Notes: generated by a model from the sequence alone, not told the origin. A DNA stretch of 52,558 nt from Clostridiales bacterium (GCA_021202775.1 JAJQCJ010000096.1:1-52558), one strand, 5' to 3'. Shown: positions 34,132-42,317, counted from the first letter of the stretch. Made by a program: numbers and translations.

Positions 34132-34803
34132 ATGAAGAAGCTCAGCGGGCGGTTTGTGCGCACCGCCGTTTTTGTGTTGGCAGTCAGCCTGCTCCTGACC
34201 TGCTCTGCCGTCAGCGCCAGCGCGGCAGGCTACCGGCAGGGGGACTCCGGCGACATCGTCGTCACCATCCAGACCAAGCTGAAGCGCTGGGGCTACTATA
34301 CCGGCGCGGTGGACGGCATCTATGGCTCCGCCACGGTGTCGGCGGTGAAGTATTTCCAGCGTTCCAACGGCCTGACGGCGGACGGCGTGGTGGGGGCGGC
34401 CACCCTGAAAGCCCTGGGGATGGAGGGCGGCGGGGCCACCAACAGCTCCGCCACCGCTGACGTGGCCCTGCTGGCCAAAGTGATCTCCGCCGAGGCCCGG
34501 GGAGAGCCCTACTCCGGCCAGGTGGCGGTGGGGGCGGTGATTTTGAACCGGGTGAACAACCCCTCCTTCCCCAACACCATCGCGGGGGTGGTCTATGAAC
34601 CGGGGGCCTTCACCTGCATGGTGGACGGGCAGATCGACCAGCCCGTGGCGGACTCCGCCTATCAGGCGGCCCGGGACGCCCTGAACGGGGCCGACCCCTC
34701 CGGCGGGGCGCTGTACTATTTCAACCCGGATACGGCCACCAGCGCCTGGATCTGGTCCCGTCCGCTGATCACCGTCATCGGAAAGCATCGGTTCTGCGCG
34801 TGA
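34132..34803 (+). CDS. sleB: SleB-type spore cortex-lytic enzyme
   Basis: 223 aa. A signal peptide (MKKLSGRFVRTAVFVLAVSLLLTCSAVSASA) is followed by a peptidoglycan-binding domain (about residues 36-95; GDSGDIVVTIQTKLKRWGYYTGAVDGIYG) and a SleB/CwlJ hydrolase_2 domain (about 110-223). The latter has the catalytic Glu in VISAEARGEPYSGQVAVGAVILNRV (near residue 119) and the conserved YFNPDTATSAWIWSRP. It degrades muramic-delta-lactam-containing cortex during germination, evidence that the host forms spores. The ATG has GGAGG 8 nt upstream. It is monocistronic; no ypeB partner follows. It could be another wall hydrolase of the same fold, but the architecture is classic SleB. Confidence 0.9.
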   Translation: MKKLSGRFVRTAVFVLAVSLLLTCSAVSASAAGYRQGDSGDIVVTIQTKLKRWGYYTGAVDGIYGSATVSAVKYFQRSNGLTADGVVGAATLKALGMEGGGATNSSATADVALLAKVISAEARGEPYSGQVAVGAVILNRVNNPSFPNTIAGVVYEPGAFTCMVDGQIDQPVADSAYQAARDALNGADPSGGALYYFNPDTATSAWIWSRPLITVIGKHRFCA

Positions 34804-34998
34804 TGGGGGCCGCCCTGGCGGGGGAAGGGCAGGAACGCAGGGGGATTGCCGCCACGTCCCCGCCGTCAGGCGGCATTTCCGCTGCGCTCCCTATGCCTGA
34901 CGGCGGGACGGGCGGCAATTTGATTGTACTTTGGCCGCGGAACGCTGACTGTCCCGCCACACTTTCTCCTCAGAGGAACGCCGCGTTTCCCTTACCCA

Positions 34999-35184
34999 GT
35001 AGGGGCGCACATTGTGCGCCCGGACGTTTGCGTCCTGGAAACGGTTTTCAAGCGGGAAATCGGCTGTGACTGACAATACGTTTTGTATAGATTCAAATGG
35101 TTATCGCTTTTTGTATTTCTATGTCTCCCGTTCAAACGCAGACGCAGAGCCGGAGGTGGACGGGCGCACACTGTGCGCCCCTAC
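34999..35184. repeat. 186-bp element bounded by 24-bp palindromic inverted repeats
   Basis: Left end 34999-35022 (GTAGGGGCGCACATTGTGCG then CCCG) and right end 35161-35184 (CGGGCGCACACTGTGCGCCC then CTAC) are inverted copies with one difference, and each is nearly palindromic itself. The interior has no gene. The same ends flank an element at 52128-52326, and one end occurs at 25370-25393. To the left (34857-34920) lies the GCCGTCAGGCGGCATTTCCG module; to the right (35215-35290) a fragment of the CACCCCTC family. Confidence 0.7.
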
Positions 35185-35311
35185 GGAAAGACGGGTAACA
35201 AAGCGCAAGGCCCTTACGTTGATGACATTGCCTTTCAGGGGCGCCTTTGAGGTGACAGCTCCATTAGCCCTATGCCGCCCAGGTCGGGGAGAGGGTCGAA
35301 CGAACCGTTCC

Positions 35312-36553
35312 TCACTGCTTCCCCAGCACCTGCTCCAATGTGGCCTCCTCCCCCGCCTCCAGCAGCAGGCCGATGAGCTGGTTGGACAGGAGGAAGCCCT
35401 CCGGGGTGAAGTGCCACCGGCCCCCTTCCTCCACCGCCCAGCCACGGGCGGCGAAGGCGCGGAGCCGCTCCTCCACCGGGGCGAAGTGCATCCGGTAGGT
35501 GTTGCGGTACTCCTGACCGGAGATGCCGCGGACGGTGCGCATCCCCAGCATCAGGTACTCCGCGCTCCGCTCCCTGGGCGGAATCTGGTCGTCCTGATCC
35601 AGCAGTTGGCCGCCCTGGAGGACGCCTTCGATATAGGCGTTCACGTCCCGGAGGAAGCTGTACCGCCGCCCGCCGAAGTCGGAGTGGGCGCCGGGGCCGA
35701 AGCCCACATATTCCTGCATCGTCCAGTATTTCAGGTTGTGGCGGGATTCCCGCCCCGGCCTTGCGAAGTTGGAAATTTCATATTGGTCATACCCTGCCTG
35801 GGCCAGCCGGTTCACCGCCCAGAGGTACCGGTCGGCCTGGGCGTCGTCGTCCGCCAGGTCCAGGCTGTCCCGGCACCGGTACAGGGGGGTTCCCTTCTCC
35901 ACCTGGAGGCCGTAGAGGGACAGATGCTCCGGCTTCAGGGCCAGCACCGCCTCCACGCTCTCCTGCCAGGATTCCATGGTCTGCCCCGGCAGGCCGTAGA
36001 TCAGGTCGAGGTTCAGATTGTCCACCTTCGCCCTGCGGATCAGGGCCACCGCCTCCCTGGCTTGGGCGAAGGTGTGAGGCCGGCCCACCGTTTGCAGCTC
36101 CCCGTCCCGGGCGGACTGCACCCCCAGGGAGATGCGGTTCACCCCCAGGGCGCGCACCGTTTTCAGCAGCTTCAGGGACACGGAGTCCGGGTTACATTCT
36201 AAGGTATATTCGCAGTCTTTGGCGGGGGACAGCTCCTTATTGACTGTCTTGAGCAGCTTTTTCAGCCGCTTCTCCCCCCAGAAGGAGGGGGTGCCGCCGC
36301 CGATATATACGCTGTCGATGGTGAAGCCCCGGAGGTAGGGTGCGGATTCGGTGATGTGGGCGCAGAGGGCCTCCAGGTAGGCGTCCATCCGCTGGTCGCT
36401 GGCGGGGAGGGAATAAAAGTCGCAGTAGGCGCACTTGCTCCTGCAAAAGGGGATGTGGAGGTAGACGCCGAGGCTGCGGCTTTTCAGCGCCTTCTCCGCC
36501 TGGCGGATGCGCTTTTCCTCCCGCTTCTGCTGTTGACGGACGTTGTGCAGCAT
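35312..36553 (-). CDS. hemW: HemW-like radical SAM protein (coproporphyrinogen-oxidase family)
   Basis: 413 aa. The radical SAM cluster motif is HIPFCRSKCAYCDFYS (about residues 33-48; CxxxCxYC). Further motifs: YIGGGTPSFWGEKRLKKLL, ECNPDSVSLKLLKTVRALGVNRISLGVQSA, DLIYGLPGQTMESWQESV and a C-terminal HemW domain with GFGPGAHSDFGGRRY. HemW relatives bind heme and are often labelled oxygen-independent coproporphyrinogen III oxidase; HemN-specific features are not evident. The start MLHNVRQQQ (ATG at 36551-36553) has an AAAGGAG site; an N-terminal extension in the same frame would cross the promoter. In clostridia this gene often lies near lepA/hrcA, but not here. Confidence 0.88.
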   Translation of the reverse strand: MLHNVRQQQKREEKRIRQAEKALKSRSLGVYLHIPFCRSKCAYCDFYSLPASDQRMDAYLEALCAHITESAPYLRGFTIDSVYIGGGTPSFWGEKRLKKLLKTVNKELSPAKDCEYTLECNPDSVSLKLLKTVRALGVNRISLGVQSARDGELQTVGRPHTFAQAREAVALIRRAKVDNLNLDLIYGLPGQTMESWQESVEAVLALKPEHLSLYGLQVEKGTPLYRCRDSLDLADDDAQADRYLWAVNRLAQAGYDQYEISNFARPGRESRHNLKYWTMQEYVGFGPGAHSDFGGRRYSFLRDVNAYIEGVLQGGQLLDQDDQIPPRERSAEYLMLGMRTVRGISGQEYRNTYRMHFAPVEERLRAFAARGWAVEEGGRWHFTPEGFLLSNQLIGLLLEAGEEATLEQVLGKQ

Positions 36554-36590
36554 AAGAACGCTCCTTTGTGGGAAAGGTTTCTGTGCCCTT

Positions 36591-36619
36591 ATTATAGGCG
36601 GTTTTTGCGGGTTTGACAA
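36591..36619 (-). promoter_or_regulatory. Promoter of hemW
   Basis: TTGTCA (36619-36614), a 17-bp gap and TATAAT (36596-36591) on the minus strand, about 30 bp before the start codon. Confidence 0.75.
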
Positions 36620-36667
36620 CAGGGAAACGGCGGGGAGGTGCCCCCGCAGGGGGCGGATGGGTGGGGT

Positions 36668-37491
36668 TCCTTAGGCAAGGAAGGATGGAGGAAATCAGTG
36701 CTTACGTTCCCGGCGGGGTGGTTCTCCTTAGACAAGGAAGGATAAAGGAACAACGTTTTGCCCTCCGGGCGGGCCCCATTTCTCGCTCCGCCGAGAAATG
36801 GGGGAAAGAGGGCGGCTTAAGAGTGGGGCCTGTGGCCCCCTCTTAAGAATCTCCCCGTATCAGGCAACCGGCTTACGCCTTGTCTCTCAATCAAGTGGTC
36901 TGTCAGGCAACAGACGATGTAATTTCATATGCACCAAAGCTGCCGCCGATGGCGGCTGGCAGGGATTGCCGTTCCGCCCTGCCGGAGGCGGGCGGAACGT
37001 GCAATTTTATTATCCTTTGGTTATGGAAATCTGACTGTAAGGGCAGGTTCTTACTCCTATTGCAAAAAATTGGATTATTGCACTTTTTCATCAGAGGTTG
37101 TGACCTTGCGGTTCAGGTAGATGTTATCTACCGTTGGACAACAAAATTGCCGCCACGTTACGCCCGCCTCCGGCAGGGCGGAACGGGCGGCAATCCCTGC
37201 CAGCCGCCATCGGCGGCAGCTTTGGTGCGTGACAAGCCCCATCGTCTCTGGCGGGATAGACCACTTGATGGTTGGACAGCGCGAAGCCCCAGCGGGATAG
37301 GAGAGGGGTTCTTAGGGGGGAGCGAGGCCCCGAAGCTCCCCCCTGAGCCGCCCTCTTTCCCCCATTTCTCGGCGGAACGAGAAATGGGGCCCGCCCGGAG
37401 GGCAAAACGTAGTTCCTTTATCCTTCCTTGCCTAAGGAGAACCGCCGGGAGGATAAACACTGATTTCCTCCATCCTTCCTTGCCTAAGGAA
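36668..37491. repeat. 824-bp long inverted-repeat element
   Basis: Two arms of about 350 bp (36668-37020 and 37135-37491) are imperfect reverse complements around a loop of about 110 bp. Both ends start TCCTTAGGCAAGGAAGGATG. Moving inwards both hold a second CCTTAG.CAAGG box, a TTTTGCCCTCCGGGCGGGCC segment, GAGAAATGGGGGAAAGAGGG, AAGTGGTCT and a GCCGCCGATGGCGGCTGGC hairpin. The arms differ in one block (36820-36895 versus 37260-37345). No coding sequence was seen; it fills the gap between hemW and apbE. Half of the element recurs at 15.7-16.3 kb. Confidence 0.8.
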
Positions 37492-37541
37492 ACACCCCCT
37501 GGGGCTCCGCCGGGCCTGCATTTCCCAGGCAATAGGGTGGC

Positions 37542-38597
37542 TTACTCCGCCGTCAGTACGGTGAACCCCGCGTCCGCCGTCACCGCATCGGCGATGCCCT
37601 CGGTGACGTAGATGGCCCCGTCGTCGTCGATGAGGATGGCCTGGAACAGGGTGCTGTGGGCCCGCCAGTAGGCGGTGGCCTCCTCCAGCCCCATGATGTA
37701 CAGGGCGGTGGAAAGCCCGTCCCCCAGTGTCCCGTCCCCGGTGACGATGGAGACGGAGGACAGGCCGCTTTTGGCGGGGTAGCCGGTGGCGGGGTCGATG
37801 ATATGGTGATAGGTCTCGCCGGTGTCCTCGTCCTCAAAGTAGCGCTGATAGCCGCCGGAGGTGATCACCGCCTGGTCGGTCACGCTGACGATGGCCGCGA
37901 TCTCCCCCTCCGCCCCTGCCGGGTCCTGGATGCCGATGCGCCACAGGGAGCCGTCGGGCTTGGTGCCCAGGCAGTGGATGTTTCCCCCCAGGGAGACCAT
38001 GGCGGAGGTGACCCCTGCCTCCAGGAACAGCTCCATGACCTGCTGGGAGGTGTAGCCCTTGGCGATGCCACCGAAGTCGATGGCCTGCCCCTCCCCCAGG
38101 GTCAGGGTTTGGGTGTCGCTGTCATAGGTCAGCCGGTCTGCACCCACCAGGGCCAGGGTAGACTGCAGCGCGTCGGCGGCTGGCACCTGATAGTCCTGGG
38201 TGGTGAACCCCCACAGCTCCATCAGGGGGTAAACGGTGATGTCGAAGGCCCCGCCGGTGCTGTCGTACAGGTCCAGGGCGTATTCCAGCAGGGCCGCCGT
38301 GTCGTCGGAGAGGACGCCGGAGCCGGACTGATTCAGGGCGTAGACCTCGCTGCTGTCGCTGCCGGTGCTGAGCAGGGCCTCCAGCCGCCGAATCTCCGCG
38401 CAGGCGGCCTCCAGCGCCTCCTCCCGGTGGCTGCCGTAGGCGGTCAGGGTCATATAGGTGTCCATGGCCTCCAGGTACTCCGTGCTGGAGGTGCCCGCCT
38501 CCGGGTCGGCCTCGGAGGCGTCGGTCCCCCCGCCGACGGAATAGGCGCAGCCCGTCAGCAGGCACAAGGACAAAAGGGCGCATAAAATTCGCTTCAT
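37542..38597 (-). CDS. apbE: FAD:protein FMN transferase (ApbE family)
   Basis: 351 aa. It covalently attaches FMN, taken from FAD, to Ser/Thr of target flavoproteins. MKRILCALLSLCLLTGCAYS is a lipoprotein signal with lipobox LTGC, placing it outside the cytoplasmic membrane. Family motifs: MDTYMTLTAYG, GGAFDITVYPLMELWGF, AIDFGGIAKGYTSQ, SLGGNIHCLG and the catalytic/metal-binding HHIIDPATGYPAKSG. The ATG at 38595-38597 is preferred over one two codons upstream because of its spacing from GGGAGG. It is last in an operon with the Gx-type membrane protein and NusG-II protein. Likely targets in this window are RnfD-G and the FMN-binding domains of the two Tat-exported reductases. Confidence 0.94.
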   Translation of the reverse strand: MKRILCALLSLCLLTGCAYSVGGGTDASEADPEAGTSSTEYLEAMDTYMTLTAYGSHREEALEAACAEIRRLEALLSTGSDSSEVYALNQSGSGVLSDDTAALLEYALDLYDSTGGAFDITVYPLMELWGFTTQDYQVPAADALQSTLALVGADRLTYDSDTQTLTLGEGQAIDFGGIAKGYTSQQVMELFLEAGVTSAMVSLGGNIHCLGTKPDGSLWRIGIQDPAGAEGEIAAIVSVTDQAVITSGGYQRYFEDEDTGETYHHIIDPATGYPAKSGLSSVSIVTGDGTLGDGLSTALYIMGLEEATAYWRAHSTLFQAILIDDDGAIYVTEGIADAVTADAGFTVLTAE

Positions 38598-38611
38598 CTG
38601 CATATCCTCCC

Positions 38612-39148
38612 CTACCGAAACAGGGATTCCGGCAGTCGTTTCGTAATCTCATAGCTGACCAGGCCGATGACCAGCCCGGCGGCCAGCCCGCTCCACCACA
38701 GCACCAGCAGGTAATAGCCCACCTGCCTCGTCTCCAGCAGCACCATGGCCATCAAAATCTGCCCCACGTTGTGGGCGATGCCACCGGCCACGCTGACGGC
38801 CATCATGCCGAAGCGGCCCGTCCGTTTCAGCAGGAGCATCACCGCCCCGGACAGCAGCCCTCCCGCCAGGGAGTACAGCAGGCTGAAGGCATTGCCGAAG
38901 GTCATGGACACCAGCACAATGCGCAGCAGGTTCAGGATGATGGCGTCCCTGCTGCCCATGCGGTACAGGGCGATCATCACCACCAGGTTGGTCAGCCCCA
39001 GCTTCATGCCGGGGACGGCGAAAAAGGCGGGGATCAGCGTCTCCACATAACTCAGCACCATGGCCAGGGCGACGAGCAGGCCGTACCGGGCCACCCGCCT
39101 GGCCCCCATGGTCCCCCTGTTTTCCTTTTTTTCTCTTTTTTGGTTCAT
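38612..39148 (-). CDS. Gx transporter family membrane protein (Hpre_diP_synt_I type)
   Basis: 178 aa with about five membrane segments: ARYGLLVALAMVLSYVETLIP, MKLGLTNLVVMIALYRMG, LNLLRIVLVSMTFGNAFSLLYSLAGG, and AHNVGQILMAMVLLE in the second half. This matches the family named heptaprenyl diphosphate synthase component I or Gx transporter, whose fold resembles ECF S-components. Genes of this type commonly sit with ApbE and NusG-II proteins beside Rnf-like systems, so a role in supplying flavin or isoprenoid for extracellular flavoproteins is possible. Its ATG overlaps the NusG-II stop (ATGA) and apbE follows 14 bp later. Confidence 0.85.
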   Translation of the reverse strand: MNQKREKKENRGTMGARRVARYGLLVALAMVLSYVETLIPAFFAVPGMKLGLTNLVVMIALYRMGSRDAIILNLLRIVLVSMTFGNAFSLLYSLAGGLLSGAVMLLLKRTGRFGMMAVSVAGGIAHNVGQILMAMVLLETRQVGYYLLVLWWSGLAAGLVIGLVSYEITKRLPESLFR

Positions 39149-39546
39149 TTCGTCACCCCGTCCAGGGCCAATTCGTCGCTGCCGGTGATCTCCACCACCA
39201 GGCTGTGGGGCAGGCAGATCAGGCTGTCCCCGGCGTAGCGGATTTTGCCCTGCTTCACGCAGAGCCGGTCAGGGCAGTCCGCATCCTCGATGCAGGCGGC
39301 ACCGTCCTCAATCACCAGCCGGTTTGTGCCCTCCTCCGACTCGATGAGGTAACTGCCGTCCTGGCTCAGGGGATAGGCGGCGGTGACCTCCCCGTCCTGC
39401 CGCACCACCACGGTCAGCGCCGCCGGGTCCGCCGCCTCCGTCCGGGAGGCGAAGTAGACCGCCGTCAGCGCCAGCCCCGCCAGCACCACCGCAGCCAGCA
39501 GAATAAGGTCGTTTTTCCTGTTTCTGTTTCCCTGTCCTTCGCCCAT
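39145..39546 (-). CDS. Membrane-anchored NusG domain II protein
   Basis: 133 aa. One N-terminal membrane helix (about residues 13-34; DLILLAAVVLAGLALTAVYFA) leads to an outside NusG_II-type beta domain. The family's Cys-containing segment is GAACIEDADCPDRLCVKQGKI followed by YAGDSLICLPHSLVVEI. Such proteins accompany ApbE and Rnf-like or flavin-export loci, but their biochemical job is not established. First gene of the three-gene operon NusG-II, Gx, apbE; its stop overlaps the next start. No strong promoter was picked out; an AT-rich stretch (39600-39670, TTATAATAG) separates it from merR. Confidence 0.85.
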   Translation of the reverse strand: MGEGQGNRNRKNDLILLAAVVLAGLALTAVYFASRTEAADPAALTVVVRQDGEVTAAYPLSQDGSYLIESEEGTNRLVIEDGAACIEDADCPDRLCVKQGKIRYAGDSLICLPHSLVVEITGSDELALDGVTK

Positions 39547-39696
39547 ATGCCCCTCGCTTCAACGGTTTTCCGCATTTCCCAAAGCAGCGGGAAATGGATT
39601 TGATTTCTAAAATTGTTAAAAAAATGTACTGACCTGTATTGACCTGAGGGTTACACTCAACTTTATAATAGATGGGAGAAACCTGCGTTCGGTCCG

Positions 39697-40527
39697 TCAG
39701 CCCCGCAGGGGGATGCTGACCTGCTGAAAATAGCAGAATTTCCCCTCCGCGTGGCTCTCAAACAGGTTGTAAATGCAGATCGGCTCCTCCCCCTCCAGCC
39801 CCAGCCGGGCCAGCATGGACAGGGCGGGGGCGGTTTGCAGGTCGATCTCCTCCCCCTGGGTACCCACCTCGTGGTCCAGCGGGCGGCGGGGGGACTGCAT
39901 GGCGTACCAGAACGACTGACAGGGGGGCAGGGTGACAAGCCCGCTGCCCGTCAGCCCCAGAGCCTGGGCCTGCTCCTGAGGGATGGCGAAGCCGTAGGTC
40001 AGCGTTCCCTCCCGCACCAGGCCGCAGTAATCCGCGGCGGGGGTGGCGTTCACCCAGTCGCCCAGGGCGGCCAGGTCGTCGCCCTCCAGCTCCAGAAGCC
40101 GGTCATAGGCGGAGAAGGGGAAGAAGGTCAGGGCAGGCCGCGGGCCCGTGGTCCAGCTGCCGTCAAAGGTGCCCGCCGCCGCCTGCTGCTGAAGGGGGTA
40201 GAGCCGCTTCAGCTTCTCTAAAAACAGAGTTTTCAGCTGAAGCTCCCGCTCCAGCTGATGCATCTGCCGGTCGGTTTCCGCCGCCGTCTCCGTGGGGGCG
40301 GCTTCGCAGAGCAGGCGCTGAATCTCCCGCAGAGAGCAGCCGGTGTTTTGCAGCTTCCTGCTGATGAGGATGGCCGGATACTGGTCGTGATAATAGTACC
40401 GGTACTGATTCCCCTCCTCCCGCTGAGGGGTGAGAATCTGGTGCTTTTCATAGTATTTGATGAGATCCCGGCTGACGCCCAGCCGTTGGGCGAATTCGCC
40501 CATGCGGTAGATTTTCTGCTTTGCCAA
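39697..40527 (-). CDS. MerR-family transcriptional regulator
   Basis: 276 aa. The N-terminal winged helix-turn-helix is clear: IYRMGEFAQRLGVSRDLIKYYEKHQILTP, then YYYHDQYPAILISRKLQNTGCSLREIQRLL, and a coiled-coil segment (QMHQLERELQLKTLFLEKLKRLYPLQQ, about 90-120). The C-terminal 150 residues resemble no domain I can name and should bind the effector; they lack the Cys pair of metal-sensing MerR proteins. The start is TTG at 40525-40527, 7 nt after GAGGTG. It is divergent from tatB and next to the apbE operon, so it is the natural candidate regulator of the respiration island. Confidence 0.87.
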   Translation of the reverse strand: MAKQKIYRMGEFAQRLGVSRDLIKYYEKHQILTPQREEGNQYRYYYHDQYPAILISRKLQNTGCSLREIQRLLCEAAPTETAAETDRQMHQLERELQLKTLFLEKLKRLYPLQQQAAAGTFDGSWTTGPRPALTFFPFSAYDRLLELEGDDLAALGDWVNATPAADYCGLVREGTLTYGFAIPQEQAQALGLTGSGLVTLPPCQSFWYAMQSPRRPLDHEVGTQGEEIDLQTAPALSMLARLGLEGEEPICIYNLFESHAEGKFCYFQQVSIPLRG

Positions 40528-40558
40528 GGGTGACACCTCTTTTTCTGGTTCACGTCCT

Positions 40559-40587
40559 AGTATAGTGGAATCGGCCCGGACTTTCAA
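40559..40587 (-). promoter_or_regulatory. Promoter of the merR gene
   Basis: TTGAAA (40587-40582), a 17-bp gap and TATACT (40564-40559) on the minus strand. A standard 17-bp spacer, unlike the 19-20 bp of promoters that MerR proteins untwist. Confidence 0.7.
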
Positions 40588-40648
40588 TCATTTTTTTGCA
40601 TTTTATCCTGCGGGAGACATTTTACACCGTGGAAGGACTGTCATTACC

Positions 40649-41059
40649 ATGAAAATCGGCGTAATGGAGCTGATTGTCATTTTCATCGTGGCGCTGCTGG
40701 TCATTGGGCCGGACAAGCTGCCGGAATACGCGAAGAAGCTGGGGGTGGCCCTGGGGGAGTTCCGCAAGGCCACCGGCGATTTGACCGCCGACATCAAGGA
40801 GGGGGTCATCGAGCCGCTGGAGCAGGCCCAGGAGCCCCTCCGGCAGGCCGTTGAGCCGCTGGACGATTTGCGAAGCGAGGTCGAAGGCGAGCTGAAAGAG
40901 GTGGAGACCTCTTTCAACAACCTGGGCAAGCCCGCCCGGAAGTCGGCCAAGGCCGCCCCGGCGGCGAAACCGGCGGCCACCCCGTCAGAATCGCCCGCCC
41001 CGGCCCAGCCGGAGCCGTCCGCCGAACCGGCGGCGGAGGAACCCACACAGAACCTGTAA
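40649..41059 (+). CDS. tatB: TatA/TatB-family twin-arginine translocase subunit, TatB-like
   Basis: 136 aa. A short N-terminal membrane helix (KIGVMELIVIFIVALLVIGPDKLPEYAKKLG) has the conserved Glu and the GP hinge, followed by an amphipathic helix and a long charged, then Ala/Pro/Glu-rich tail (about 95-136). The KLPEYAKKLG hinge and the length favour a TatB role; many Firmicutes use only TatA-type subunits, so the label is tentative. Start: ATG at 40649 with GGAAGGAC. It is first of tatB-tatA-tatC, divergent from merR. Confidence 0.82.
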   Translation: MKIGVMELIVIFIVALLVIGPDKLPEYAKKLGVALGEFRKATGDLTADIKEGVIEPLEQAQEPLRQAVEPLDDLRSEVEGELKEVETSFNNLGKPARKSAKAAPAAKPAATPSESPAPAQPEPSAEPAAEEPTQNL

Positions 41060-41090
41060 CAGAACCTGTAAGAGAAGGAGAACGCATACC

Positions 41091-41285
41091 ATGAAAATCG
41101 GAGTTACCGAGCTAATTGTCATTCTGCTGATCGTCGTCGTCATCTTCGGCCCCACCCAGATTCCCAAGCTGACCAAAATGCTGGGCAGCAGCATCAAGAA
41201 CCTGCGGGAGGGCCTGAACGGCAGCGAGGAAAAGGCGGCGGAAAAGACGGCGGAGGAGAACCAGTCCAAGGATGAGCAGGCATAA
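41091..41285 (+). CDS. tatA: Twin-arginine translocase subunit TatA
   Basis: 64 aa. It opens like its neighbour (MKIGVTELIVILLIVVVIFGP), then an amphipathic helix IPKLTKMLGSSIKNLREGL and a short charged tail, the compact form of a pore-forming TatA. The ATG has AGAGAAGGAG upstream. It overlaps the tatC start by 14 bp. Confidence 0.9.
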   Translation: MKIGVTELIVILLIVVVIFGPTQIPKLTKMLGSSIKNLREGLNGSEEKAAEKTAEENQSKDEQA

Positions 41286-42039
41286 AACAGCCCGGGAGCC
41301 CCAGGGCGGCGAAATGAGCCTCAGCGGGCACCTGAAGGAGCTGCGCAACCGCATCCTGGTCTGTATCGTCTGCCTGGTTGTGGGGGTGCTGGTCTGTCTG
41401 GCCTTCGCCCCGGAAATTGTGGAGCAGCTCACCAACCTGGGCAAGGGGTACGGGTACCAATATGTGTACATCGCCCCGCAGGAGCTGCTGATGGTGCAGC
41501 TCTCTGTGGCCGCCATCGGCGGGCTGGTGATCTGCTCCCCTGTGCTGCTGTACGAGATTTACGCCTTCTGTGCCCCCGGCCTGAAAAAGTCGGAGCGGCT
41601 GACCTTCGCCCTGGCGGTGGGCTTCGGCGTGGTGTGCTTTTGTGTGGGGGTGCTGTTCGCCTACAAGGTGACCGTCCCCTTTATGCTGTACTTCCTCATC
41701 AACCTCAGCGTGGGAACGGACGTGGCCTCTGCCATCAGCATCGAGAGCTACGTCAATTTCCTGCTGACGGTGTTTGTGATTTTTGGTGCGGTGTTTGAAA
41801 TGCCCGTCCTCTCGGTGCTGCTGACCCGGATGGGGGTGCTGAAACCGGTGTGGCTGGCGAAATCCCGGAAGGTGCTGATCGTGGTGATCTTCCTGGTGGC
41901 CGCCCTGATCACCCCGCCGGATATTCTGTCTCAGATCATGGTGGCCCTGCCCATGCTGGCCCTGTTTGAGCTGAGCGTTTTCCTGTGCAGGCTGGCCGCC
42001 AAAGGCCAAAAAGAACAGACCGCCGACCCGGCCAAATAA
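41272..42039 (+). CDS. tatC: Twin-arginine translocase subunit TatC
   Basis: 255 aa with six membrane segments. The signal-binding N-terminal motif is MSLSGHLKELRNRILVCIVC, with the conserved Glu that reads the twin-arginine signal. Further family blocks: PQELLMVQLSVAAIGGLVICSPVLLYEIYAFCAPGLKKSER, FYKVTVPFMLYF-like, FGAVFEMPVLSVLLTRMG and AALITPPDILSQIMVALPMLALFELSVFL. It inserts folded, cofactor-loaded proteins across the membrane. Tat is far from universal in Clostridia, and here it stands directly before two substrates with SRRDFIKG signals, so it is probably dedicated to them. Confidence 0.95.
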   Translation: MSRHKTAREPQGGEMSLSGHLKELRNRILVCIVCLVVGVLVCLAFAPEIVEQLTNLGKGYGYQYVYIAPQELLMVQLSVAAIGGLVICSPVLLYEIYAFCAPGLKKSERLTFALAVGFGVVCFCVGVLFAYKVTVPFMLYFLINLSVGTDVASAISIESYVNFLLTVFVIFGAVFEMPVLSVLLTRMGVLKPVWLAKSRKVLIVVIFLVAALITPPDILSQIMVALPMLALFELSVFLCRLAAKGQKEQTADPAK

Positions 42040-42064
42040 GGCAATATGATTCATTTGAGGGGGG

Positions 42065-42180
42065 CACCCCTCCACCGGCTGTCGCCGGTCCCCCTCCGCC
42101 GTCAAGCGGCATTTCCGGCGCTTTGCGCCTCCCTACCCTGAAAGGGGAGCTGGCTGGCCGCAAGGCCAGACTGAGGGGTG
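42065..42180. repeat. Modular CACCCCTC/GAGGGGTG repeat
   Basis: A full-length copy between tatC and the first reductase gene: CACCCCTCCACCGGCTGTCG, an inserted GCCGTCAAGCGGCATTTCCG module, CCCTGAAAGGGGAGCTGGC and CAGACTGAGGGGTG. Confidence 0.7.
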
Positions 42181-42276
42181 TGAACGCCGGGCATTTTCTA
42201 TAAACAACTTTTTCTAAGAAAATAATTTCTTCACGTTGATTACATTGCCCAATCAGGGCACTATCTCTGTATATCA

Positions 42277-42317
42277 GCGGCAGCCGTGGGTATCCCACGG
42301 GAGGGGTGCCGCTTTTA
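42277..42317 (+). terminator. Terminator-like hairpin before the reductase genes
   Basis: GCGGCA and CCGTGGG pair with CCCACGG and TGCCGC (two stacked stems), followed by TTTTATAAAA. It lies 52 bp before the first reductase start. It may end the tat transcript or act as an attenuator, because no clear promoter follows it. AT-rich sequence (42195-42260) could hold a promoter upstream of it. Confidence 0.55.

Noticed and set aside
34999-35184. A tRNA or small structured RNA in the palindromic element
   Set aside because: No acceptor or anticodon arm can be drawn and the ends recur elsewhere with a different interior, so it is a repeat rather than an RNA gene.
37260-37500. CRISPR-like array from repeated CCTTGCCTAAGG boxes
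   Set aside because: The boxes are few, irregularly spaced and part of a large inverted repeat; there are no regular repeat-spacer units and no cas genes.
36880-37611. A 243-codon frame through the long inverted repeat
   Set aside because: It follows the repeat arms and hairpins rather than any protein pattern, and runs into the end of apbE. Not a gene.
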